This document shows positions 56,551-64,000 of a stretch of 64,000 nt of DNA, piece after piece (the stretch's first letter is position 1; every line of letters begins with the position of its first letter). The stretch covers positions 62,992,001-63,056,000 of the forward strand of contig OZ231127.1 in NCBI GenBank assembly GCA_965153355.1, given 5' to 3'. The notes beneath the pieces were generated by a model, which saw only the letters and a list, made by a program, of their open reading frames with translations, did not search any database and had not been told where the DNA came from. The position numbers were made by a program, and so were the translations under genes. Source of the stretch: Flaccisagitta enflata (taxonomy: Eukaryota > Chaetognatha > Sagittoidea > Aphragmophora).

Positions 56551-59435
56551 TCATCCCTCCCCGCCAAAGGGCACCCAAACCGCCACACCATAGTGACAAT
56601 GCGAAGCATTTTTTCAAACGAGCTGTAACGTTCTAGTTGAATGACGGGAGGCGTGACTTGAGCAATGTTTATCGCAATTTTACGCTTTTCAAGATCTGGT
56701 TTTTCCACCTCCGGTTGAGTTGGCCATTCACCCGTCTGTAAAAACTCTGGCCCATGTGCCCAGAGTTTGGCCTGTTTTTCATGAAGTGGCCAAGTCCCTC
56801 TCGAAGGGATATCTGCGGGGTTCTGATCTCCAGGAACCCACATCCACTTAGCGAAGTGGGTGGCGGAAGTGCGTTGAATGTCCGCAATGCGATTTCCGAC
56901 AAAGGGTTTGTAACATGAAGATGAGGATTCAATCCATCCCAATGTGATGGTTGAGTCGGACCACATGAAGGTTTCAATTTGAGATTTGAAAACCTCTGCT
57001 TTGAGGAAATTGAGAAGTTTTGCACCAAGAACGGCACCCAACAATTCTATTTGAGGAAGGCTAACGACCTTGAGGGGTTTAACCCTAGTTTTTGAGAGGA
57101 GGAAGAAGGAGCCCTTTCCAGTTATGACATAGGCTACAGCCGCGTACGCCCCTTCTGAGGCATCCACAAAAATGTGCAAGACTATGGGCACACCGAAATA
57201 GCGTGGGATTTCAAAAACAAACAGACACGCTTTTTTGAAACATTCTATCTCCTGCCATAGAATTTCCGGGAGTGGGTCATCCCAGTTTGATCCATGCTGC
57301 CAAATCTTTTGCATGATCATTTTGCCCCAACAAATCAGGGGGGCACGTTGGCCCAGGGGGTCCCAAAATGCAGAGATCCCCTGAAGAAATTCCCATTTTG
57401 TTAATGGGACAGAATCCCATTCCTTAGAGGGAACATTGAGGGAATCAGTGATTGTGTTCCAATTCAGTCCAAGCACATTTGCATCCTCTCTGTCGTCAGT
57501 GCCATCAATTTGAGCCAAAAGATCTTTCCTGTTACTGTTTATCTTGTGGACTTTCATATGCATGCTGGTGAAAAATCCCTTTATTTGAGTCAAAGCATCC
57601 ACGGCTTCTCCCACCGAATCTGCGGTCGAAGGGATATCATCCATGTAAAGGTCATCCATCACATGCTGACAAGCTTTTGGAAATTTTTGCTTGCTTTCCT
57701 CGCGTTCTGCATGATGCTGGCAGGTGGCCATCGAGAGAAATGGTGATGAACTTTCACCGAACATAACAGTCGTCTGTTTGGCAGTCCCTCGAGGGGTGAT
57801 GATGCGATGGAGATTTTGTTGCTTTAATGGAATTTTGATTTGCCAAAACATTTTTGTAATATCTGTGGTAAAGGCTACACTGCCTGTTCTAAACCTACAG
57901 ATAGAACCAACAATGTCTAGTAACAGATTGGGGCCCACATGTTGGGCACTATTGAGTGAAATCCCATTCCGACCTTTGTATGAGGCATTTTTTACGATTC
58001 GGGTAGGAGTGGTAGGATGTCCGGGGCGAAGAACAAGATGCCATGGCAGATAATGGACCTTTTCAGTTGGTGTTTCTGCCTCCGGAACAAGTTCTAAAAC
58101 GCCTAGATCCAGTTGTCCATCAAATATATCCTGGACCGTTTTCATTTTCTCTGGATCTTTTTCCAGCATGCTCATTTGCTTTTGGTAAAGAGCTTTGGTT
58201 GGTGCCAAATTGTCCGACAAGTCTTCCACGTCACTTTTGTATGGTATCTCAACCATGTATTGCTGCTTTGACTCATCATAGGTGATGGTCTTTTTGAATT
58301 TTTCATGGACTTCTTCGTCCAAGATATTTTTCACCCGTGAATTAGGATTTGGTATGTCTTCGATCTCCCAGAATTTTTCGAGCACATTTTCCAACCGAGT
58401 AACCTGCACATTATTTGTGGAGATAACATTTGCTGATTCATGGCAAATATTCCCTGATAAAATCCAACCGAACAGGGTCTCCAGCGCGCAAGGCTCATCA
58501 ATATCCCCAATGATTCTTCTTCCAGTTTGGATGTGATTGGCGTAGTCATTACCAATCAGAAGTTCAACCTCGGTAGTGTCACGAGGGTAATCATCGGCAA
58601 ATTTGATTCCTTTTATGTGGGGGTACTCTTTTGTTGGATCAAAACGTATCGCAAGCATGTCAGATACGAGTTTGTCATCAGGAGATACCACTACCTCCAT
58701 TTCCATGAACCTACTATCTTTGGTTCTCAGGCTGACTTTGACAATGTCATAAAGTCTAGGTGTGTTAGGTTGGCTCGAAAAAGCTGTTGCTACGGCAAGC
58801 AATTCACGACGCAGGACAGGAAGTTTCAAAGATTTGGCTGTATGCATTTTTATCCACGTTCGCTGAGATCCATCATCAATGAGAGAACGCACTGTAGAAT
58901 TCGGTTTCTCTTTTGGAACCGCCTTGAAGTTTTTTAGCACAGCCATTTTTTCATGGTTTGTGGTGCTATGTAGTGAGTTAACAACAGTGCCTTGAGCCGA
59001 CCCACCGGCATTTGTGTCCTCCCTTTGGCCGCCATTTGCAGCTTGGGCGGGGTTGCCCTTTTGACCTTCTACCTTTTGACCTTGGTAGGGTCTTTTTGAT
59101 GGATTTCCATTCCGCGAACTTTGTGGGTTCTGCCATTTGCGAGATCCATGGGTCTGCGAGTTATTCTTCCCGCTGCCTTGACCCTCATTTTGACCTGTAT
59201 GAAGAAGATGATTATGTGAGATATTGCATTTTTTACATTTCCACTCACACCTCTTCAAGTGTTCAGGGCTGTACGGACCCAGACACCTACGACAGAGTCT
59301 ATTTTTGTACGCAAAGTTGCGTCTCTCCGTGGGTGCCATTTTCAGAAATTTTCCACATTTATAGATCCTGTGGTTCTGACCGCAACATGGGCATGCAGTC
59401 ATGCTTGTGGATGCAAGCATGAGGGTAGTTTTTGG
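56391..59435 (-). CDS. BEL/Pao pol: zinc knuckles, protease, reverse transcriptase, RNase H
   Basis: Replication enzymes of the element, made as a polyprotein that works in cytoplasmic particles. Numbered from Met at 59,420 (1,009 codons): Cys/His zinc knuckles at residues 10-22, 43-58 and 62-71; a DUF1758 aspartic protease with LIDDGSQ at 180-186 (Asp-Asp-Gly where Asp-Ser/Thr-Gly is common); a reverse transcriptase with Asp520 and YMDD at 592-595; an A17-type connector with the FWDPLG signature near 685; and RNase H residues Asp753, Glu792, Asp822 and Asp870 in DASE, IELL, SDST and NPAD contexts. Five more sense codons precede the Met and run directly into the gag UGA in the same frame, so gag and pol share a frame. 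The last about 50 codons (downstream of the frame change near 56,545) do not look like integrase. All catalytic residues are intact. Confidence 0.93.
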   Translation of the reverse strand, partial: PKTTLMLASTSMTACPCCGQNHRIYKCGKFLKMAPTERRNFAYKNRLCRRCLGPYSPEHLKRCEWKCKKCNISHNHLLHTGQNEGQGSGKNNSQTHGSRKWQNPQSSRNGNPSKRPYQGQKVEGQKGNPAQAANGGQREDTNAGGSAQGTVVNSLHSTTNHEKMAVLKNFKAVPKEKPNSTVRSLIDDGSQRTWIKMHTAKSLKLPVLRRELLAVATAFSSQPNTPRLYDIVKVSLRTKDSRFMEMEVVVSPDDKLVSDMLAIRFDPTKEYPHIKGIKFADDYPRDTTEVELLIGNDYANHIQTGRRIIGDIDEPCALETLFGWILSGNICHESANVISTNNVQVTRLENVLEKFWEIEDIPNPNSRVKNILDEEVHEKFKKTITYDESKQQYMVEIPYKSDVEDLSDNLAPTKALYQKQMSMLEKDPEKMKTVQDIFDGQLDLGVLELVPEAETPTEKVHYLPWHLVLRPGHPTTPTRIVKNASYKGRNGISLNSAQHVGPNLLLDIVGSICRFRTGSVAFTTDITKMFWQIKIPLKQQNLHRIITPRGTAKQTTVMFGESSSPFLSMATCQHHAEREESKQKFPKACQHVMDDLYMDDIPSTADSVGEAVDALTQIKGFFTSMHMKVHKINSNRKDLLAQIDGTDDREDANVLGLNWNTITDSLNVPSKEWDSVPLTKWEFLQGISAFWDPLGQRAPLICWGKMIMQKIWQHGSNWDDPLPEILWQEIECFKKACLFVFEIPRYFGVPIVLHIFVDASEGAYAAVAYVITGKGSFFLLSKTRVKPLKVVSLPQIELLGAVLGAKLLNFLKAEVFKSQIETFMWSDSTITLGWIESSSSCYKPFVGNRIADIQRTSATHFAKWMWVPGDQNPADIPSRGTWPLHEKQAKLWAHGPEFLQTGEWPTQPEVEKPDLEKRKIAINIAQVTPPVIQLERYSSFEKMLRIVTMVWRFGCPLAGRDEPLANQRKGHSKKSSPWNKKLSLRKNIHAFRKINLYRKILDSFNSIQFWRMAS

Positions 59436-60635
59436 TCATGTGTCCTTTGGCTTTCTATCAGCCTTCTGCTCTTGTGCAGATCCGTAGCATAGCATTTTTT
59501 CATGCAGAAATTCAATCAACTTTTTCGTTGAAAACGATATATCATCGTGGATTTCCTCGCGCCATTTTTGCGCCAACTCCTTTGGCATCAACTTTTGCAC
59601 AATGGGAACTATGATCCATGCCCCATTTTCCATGTCAATGCCATATTCTGCGAGACAGCGCATAGAAGTCTCGAGTGTGGTGAGAAACGGTTTGATACTT
59701 TCCGTTTCAAAGGAGTGGAGGTCCAAAATATTTTCTGCATGAGACTGTTGAATTAAACGTGGGTGACCATACATGTCTTTGAGTGCAAGTTTTAAATGTT
59801 CATAGTTATCCTCGGTAAGGCTGTAACCATCAGCCAGACCACTTGCACCTTCAATGCAGCAATTTTTCAAATAGATCAATTTGTCGACCTTTGATAGGTC
59901 GGATCGACCATCTATGAGTGATTCAAACGCATTCCACCATCCCTGATATTCCGAAGGGGATTTGCCGGTAAATTTTGGGAGATCCATTTTTGGCAATCTT
60001 GCCTTCGTACTATTGTTTTGTGAGGATGGGGATGAGGATGGGGTTGGGGCCGTAGATGGGTCGGTTCCATCCAAAAAACTGTCAGCACTCAAAAGGGCAT
60101 TATCTGTTGAGTCCGACCACTCTGCCCCAATGGCTTGATCTGCCATTACACAATCGTCTGACATCAAGGCCCAAACATCCTGATCTTTGGCAGTCAGTTT
60201 TTTTTGAACATCAGTCAATTCTGCCATAAACCGTTTAATGGCAATTTTGTCCTCTGAAGCAAGAGCAGCATTCAGTTTGTTGACTATTTTTGTGATTAAT
60301 GCACGCACGGTCCTTCTGTCATTTCTCACTTTTTTCAATCCCTCAGCATCTTCTGGAGAGAGAGTCCTTTCAAATTCCGCGATTGTTCGTTTATGTGCAT
60401 CCATGGTGCCTTGTAGGGTAGGGGTAGTGATAGGGTAATCTTGTAATCCACTATTTTGCTCAGAGAGTTGTTTCTCAAAGATTTCTGTGAGAAGCTCTCT
60501 TTCTTCGATGATACTATGTTGGAGAAATATGGTATTGTTTTGTTTATCAATGACTTCCTCTTGCAATTTATTTTTCTCTATAACTGTATCAATTGATTGC
60601 ATCAATTTATCCAAAGAATCACTTAAAGAAGCCAT
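59436..60635 (-). CDS. BEL/Pao gag (399 codons)
   Basis: The structural protein of the retrotransposon particle. Residues 10-60 are predicted to form a coiled coil (leucine- and glutamate-rich). Residues 195-212 are a Ser/Pro/Asn linker. From about 214 (LPKMDLPKFTGK) to about 360 lies the DUF1759/gag domain typical of BEL/Pao, with the family pattern LSKVDKLIYL and TEDNYEHLKLAL. It ends in UGA at 59,436-59,438, followed by C, and the same frame stays open into pol. The Met chosen is the first in the frame; a 2.5-kb leader lies upstream. The zinc knuckles lie after the stop, so the unterminated product would carry them. Confidence 0.92.
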   Translation of the reverse strand: MASLSDSLDKLMQSIDTVIEKNKLQEEVIDKQNNTIFLQHSIIEERELLTEIFEKQLSEQNSGLQDYPITTPTLQGTMDAHKRTIAEFERTLSPEDAEGLKKVRNDRRTVRALITKIVNKLNAALASEDKIAIKRFMAELTDVQKKLTAKDQDVWALMSDDCVMADQAIGAEWSDSTDNALLSADSFLDGTDPSTAPTPSSSPSSQNNSTKARLPKMDLPKFTGKSPSEYQGWWNAFESLIDGRSDLSKVDKLIYLKNCCIEGASGLADGYSLTEDNYEHLKLALKDMYGHPRLIQQSHAENILDLHSFETESIKPFLTTLETSMRCLAEYGIDMENGAWIIVPIVQKLMPKELAQKWREEIHDDISFSTKKLIEFLHEKMLCYGSAQEQKADRKPKDT

Positions 60636-60774
60636 ACACTCATTCTTTATCTGTATTCCTCAAATTCCTCAAACACCTCAAATTCCAATTAGTTCTTTTT
60701 TCTTTTTTTTTTTTGTAGATTGATTTAAGATGAGGGTGAGGGGAGGGGGGGTTGGAGCAAGAATTTTATATTAT

Positions 60775-61100
60775 TTAGGTTCAGCGTGAACTCTTCCTTT
60801 TTTCAATTCAGATGATAATGGTGTGATGTGGTAATGTTTTTATCAGATTTAGTATGAACACATTCCTTCCAAATGCTATTGATTTTCAGATTAAGTGTGA
60901 ACACAGGCTTTTTCAGAATAAATTAAAAGCCGAATTTAGTGTGAACACACTCCCTTTTTTCAGAATAAATCAATTTCGGATTTAGTGTGAACACACTCTT
61001 CAATTAATTCAAAGTTGGAGTTAGTGTGAACACATCCTTGGAAAGGATTTCATAAGTTGAGAATTTTATTTTCAAATTTAATGTGAACACATCTTCCACT
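60775..61100. repeat. dispersed TTAGTGTGAACAC motif, about 7 copies
   Basis: TTTAGTGTGAACACACTC-like motifs recur every 40-70 bp (near 60,781, 60,849, 60,893, 60,937, 60,980, 61,020, 61,079) between less conserved sequence. Confidence 0.8.
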
Positions 61101-61124
61101 TATGTAATTTAAACTTGTGGAAAT

Positions 61125-61530
61125 TGGTTTGTTTTTTCTCTGTCAAGCGGGCACAAATCGGGCATACTGCCTAAGCAACAGGTATGTTTTTCCTCTGCCA
61201 AGCAGGTACAAAATCGGGCATACTGCCTAAGCAACAGGTATGTTTTCCCTCTGCCAAGCAGGTACAAATTCGGGCATTCTGCCTAAGCAACAGGTATGTT
61301 TTTCCTCTGCCTAGCAGGTACAAAATCGGGCATACTGCCTAAGCAACAGGTATGTTTTTCCTCTGCCTAGCAGGTACAAATTCGGGCATTCTGCCTAAGC
61401 AACATGTATGTTTTTCCTCTGCCAAGCAGGTACAAAATCGGGCAATCTGCCTAAGCAACAGGTATGTTTTTTCTCTGCCAAGCAGGTACAAATTCGGGCA
61501 TTCTGCCTAAGCAACAGGTACAAAATTAGG
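61125..61530. repeat. 56-bp tandem repeat, about 7 units
   Basis: GGTATGTTTTTCCTCTGCCA, AGCAGGTACAAA, TCGGGCAT and CTGCCTAAGCAACA recur exactly 56 bp apart (61,181; 61,237; 61,293; 61,349; 61,405; 61,461; 61,517). Confidence 0.97.
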
Positions 61531-61577
61531 CACGAAGTTAGGCATCCGCCTAAGCCTTAGTATGTAAGTATAATTAA

Positions 61578-61755
61578 TGTGTCCGCAGTGCTTTGCGGGA
61601 ATCAAGTACCTATAAATGCCTCCGCAGTGCTTAGCGGGAATCAAGTACCTATTAATGCCTCTGCAGTGCTTAGCAGGAAAATAGTGCTTATCGGGAACCA
61701 ATTATCTATCAATGCCTCCGCAGTGCTTAGCGGGAACCAAGTATCTATTAATGCC
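61578..61755. repeat. about 40-bp tandem repeat, 4-5 units
   Basis: CCGCAGTGCTTAGCGGGAA and GTACCTATTAATGCCT units. They share their second half with the adjacent 32-bp units. Confidence 0.9.
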
Positions 61756-62290
61756 TCCACCTTGTGGGAATAGTACCTATTAAGGTCCCCACCTTGTGGG
61801 AAAAGTACCTATTAATGCTTCCACCTTGTGGGAAAAGTACCTATTAATGCTTCCACCTTGTGGGAAAAGTACCTATTAATGCCTCCACCTTGTGGGAAAG
61901 GTACCTATTAATGCTTCCACCTTGTGGGAAAGGTACCTATTAATGCCTCCACCTTGTGGGAAAGGTACCTATTAATGCTTCCACCTTGTGGGAAAGGTAC
62001 CTATTAATGCCTCCACCTTGTGGGAAAGGTACCTATTAATGCTTCCACCTTGTGGGAAAGGTACCTATTAATGCCTCCACCTTGTGGGAAAGGTACCTAT
62101 TAATGCTTCCACCTTGTGGGAAAGGTACCTATTAATGCCTCCACCTTGTGGGAAAGGTACCTATTAATGCCTCCACCTTGTGGGAAAGGTACCTATTAAT
62201 CCTCCACTTTGTGGGAAAAGTACCTATTAATCTTCTACTTTGTGGGAAAAGCACCTATTAATCTTCCACTTTGTGGGAATAAGTAACAAT
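61755..62290. repeat. 32-bp tandem repeat, about 16 units
   Basis: CCACCTTGTGGGAAAGGTAC and CTATTAATGC(C/T)T. GCCT and GCTT units alternate over much of the array, indicating a 64-bp higher-order period. Confidence 0.97.
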
Positions 62291-63101
62291 TAACAATTAA
62301 CAATTTACAACTATCGCCGCCTTGCGGGAAAATGCATGCAAATATGCACTAGTCTGATTGTATCAGTTCAGTTAGTAAGTAAGTAGAGATGAATCTGGGC
62401 AATAAGATTCATCTAGCGAGTAAGGAAGTGTTAATGATGTAGTGCAAAAAGTTGTGCAAATATGTGTGCCACACTCGCTTTTAATGCTTCTTCTTGGTTA
62501 TGTGAGATGCATGTAATAGTGTTCCACACCTAAAGAAATATTATGTATTAGTTGACGTGTCCAAGGCTCACACACCTAAAGAGAAGAGAAAAAAAAGGAT
62601 TAGATTTTACGACTTTTTTCCATGAATTAGACTAAACTTGGGATTTGAGTTTTCGAGCATACCCGGGCTCGCTCAACAGTTTAGTCAAATTTCAGACTCC
62701 AACAGTAAAACCCTTCAAGAGTGAACTTGTGTTCACTAAAACCGGATTTTATTCACTATAACCGTATTTTTATTCCCTTATAGTGGGTAGAACTCAAGTC
62801 GAGGGATTCGTTTGTGCGAGTTCTAGGTTGAAATAAAGAGTACACTTTTTTCTCGATCTTTTTTAAGCTTCAACTTACGCGGAAACTCTCTCGTATGAAG
62901 ATTTTCAATCAATGATGATATTGATGATGAGGGTTTGCATAGGCAAATCGTCCAGACATTAATTTTGAATGACACAATAATGTCTGAATAAAGTGCTAAT
63001 GCAGATAGATGATACAAAAGGATGATCGCGTCAAGATATCTCTATTTAAACTGAATTATCTCAATATATTTACAAGGTTTTTTTAGTGGTTGTCACACAA
63101 A

Positions 63102-63115
63102 ACCCAGGGACGCCA
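63102..63115 (-). other. BEL/Pao primer binding site, matches tRNA-Asn
   Basis: On the minus strand TGGCGTCCCTGGGT starts one base after the LTR. It is complementary to a tRNA 3' end ...ACCCAGGGACG plus CCA. The discriminator G and the GTC(C/T)CTG acceptor are those of eukaryotic tRNA-Asn as I know it. Pairing beyond 14 nt is not expected with the canonical T arm. Confidence 0.75.
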
Positions 63116-63314
63116 TTTAAAGATGTGGCGTCTTAGGGTAATGGTTGGTCTGTTAGTCGGCTTTTAGAACTAAGAATAGGCTAGAGCTAATTCTGAATAA
63201 GTAGAGATAACTGTGACACGTAATAGCTGCTGATAAAGGATGAACTAAGTATCTCAAGTTTTGAGTATCAAGAGGCTAAATATACAAAGCCCAGTTTCTT
63301 ACGAATATATAGAA

Positions 63315-63320
63315 TTTATT
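63315..63320 (-). promoter_or_regulatory. AATAAA signal copy in the 5' LTR
   Basis: Same motif as at 53,935-53,940. In this LTR it must be bypassed for full-length transcription. Confidence 0.45.
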
Positions 63321-63613
63321 AAAGAATGAGAAGGAAGGTTGTGCGCAGAGAAAGGTTTGAATCAAGACTGAATAAGTGGAAAAGTTACTTTCTTACGATG
63401 CAGTTTTCACACACAAGGAGAAAAACAGTATTCAGCTAAGAACATAATGGAATTACAGTATCCAATCAGAAAACAGAATGCAATAATATTGACCAATAGG
63501 CTTTCATGCCATTTCACTTTTTACCGGAACTAAATTGTAAATTATAAGTTCTCTTTCTCAAGAAATCATTGTTTTGGTTACAACGGAAAAGCCGGCGCCT
63601 TCTCTGTCTGGAA

Positions 63614-63620
63614 ATTTATA
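63614..63620 (-). promoter_or_regulatory. TATA-like motif of the BEL/Pao promoter
   Basis: TATAAAT on the minus strand, 84 nt into the LTR and about 300 nt before the AATAAA signal. The same motif lies at 54,242-54,248 in the other LTR. Confidence 0.5.
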
Positions 63621-63704
63621 GGATATTTGAGAGGATAGAAAAAGATAGACAGAGACAGAGAGATAGAACATAAAATGGTCAAATTCATAATTCCATTTTT
63701 AATA

Positions 63705-63709
63705 CTAGT
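63705..63709. other. BEL/Pao target-site duplication, right (CTAGT)
   Basis: Second copy of CTAGT, followed by ATTCAAAATAACC exactly as in the uninterrupted copy. Confidence 0.88.
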
Positions 63710-63994
63710 ATTCAAAATAACCAGGTCTATCTTAACATTATCATGAAATAACTTAAGACAACAATCCAACCAGAAAGAAAAAATCCATAATTTTAACCTG
63801 TTTGCTACAAGTACCATTGACAAGAAAGAGAACCAGATGATTGTGCTGAACTGTGGGCACCTAGTCCCTCACATCCATCTGATCTTCCCATTGTAAAAGG
63901 TTCATGCAACCCACAACCTAAAATCAAAATCCTTTCCACTGACTGAGACTATTCCCTCAAACATTCCATGTCAACCCAAAATAAAAAAATGCAA
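63710..63994 (+). repeat. repeat family A, copy 2, right part
   Basis: Matches 53,179-53,463 base for base except five substitutions, then diverges at 63,995 near the window end. Confidence 0.9.
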
Positions 63995-64000
63995 TTTCAC

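Larger units (their letters stand above)
60636..63116 (-). other. BEL/Pao 5' leader, 2.48 kb, largely tandem repeats
   Basis: The non-coding leader between primer site and gag. It contains four repeat blocks (listed separately) and a stretch without clear repeats at 62,300-63,090. This is long for an element whose 5' untranslated region need only hold packaging signals. Confidence 0.85.
53737..63704 (-). mobile_element. BEL/Pao LTR retrotransposon, full length (9,968 bp)
   Basis: Two LTRs, a 5-bp target duplication, a tRNA-Asn primer site, gag, and a pol with protease, reverse transcriptase, RNase H and integrase are all present in BEL/Pao order on the minus strand. The LTRs differ by one substitution and one 8-bp indel, so the insertion is recent. 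Two features may block a single polyprotein: an in-frame UGA after gag and a frame change before integrase. The leader (60,636-63,116) and the 3' untranslated part (54,333-55,257) are long and rich in tandem repeats. Nothing envelope-like was seen. Confidence 0.95.
63117..63704 (-). repeat. BEL/Pao 5' LTR (588 bp)
   Basis: The promoter-bearing LTR in element sense. It is identical to the other LTR except for one base and 8 fewer bases near 63,550. Confidence 0.95.

Overview
The window is repeat-dominated nuclear DNA of an animal, probably a non-arthropod invertebrate. The evidence is exons of a class A G-protein-coupled receptor with GT-AG introns, a full-length BEL/Pao LTR retrotransposon, a short CCCTAA (TTAGGG-type) interstitial block, and very dense GA/CT, GT/CA, GAAA and ACGG microsatellites. 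The species cannot be fixed from the sequence. Almost every long open frame is a translated simple repeat; only the BEL/Pao frames and the receptor exons look like real coding sequence.

Layout. Positions 1-2003 are a highly homogeneous 71-bp satellite that continues beyond the left edge. From about 2.3 to 52.6 kb there are about 20 copies or fragments of a transposon type that I label HLE (Helentron/HINE-like element). Each typical copy starts ACAAGG, carries a subterminal AGTCGCG, may hold an internal minisatellite of 10-11 bp period, then an (ACGG)n tract, and ends in a hairpin followed by AAAA. I separate HLE-A, HLE-B and HLE-C by their first bases. Several of the large tandem arrays lie inside HLE copies, and one copy holds a 1.47-kb inverted repeat instead. 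A second family (FB, 6.7-10.1 kb and 23.2-23.6 kb) has fold-back arms of up to about 110 bp around a minisatellite. Small DNA transposons are nested in and between these: hAT-like copies with 8-bp target duplications, TA-flanked MITEs, and a family with 9-bp duplications (M9).

Host gene. Two exons at 40,622-41,037 and 41,987 to about 42,159 (+) encode the end of TM5, a third intracellular loop with a 32-residue polyglutamine run, and TM6 of a class A receptor. The intron holds an M9 copy, and a hAT-like element abuts the second exon where ECL3/TM7 should follow, so the locus may be broken or may continue in an exon not seen here.

Right end. A 9,968-bp BEL/Pao element (53,737-63,704, minus strand) has near-identical LTRs, a CTAGT target duplication, a primer site matching tRNA-Asn, gag and pol in one frame separated by a UGA stop, and a one-frame break between RNase H and integrase. 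Its 2.5-kb leader is packed with tandem repeats. It sits in one copy of a duplicated flanking sequence whose other copy lies just upstream and preserves the uninterrupted target site. No tRNA, rRNA or CRISPR feature was seen.
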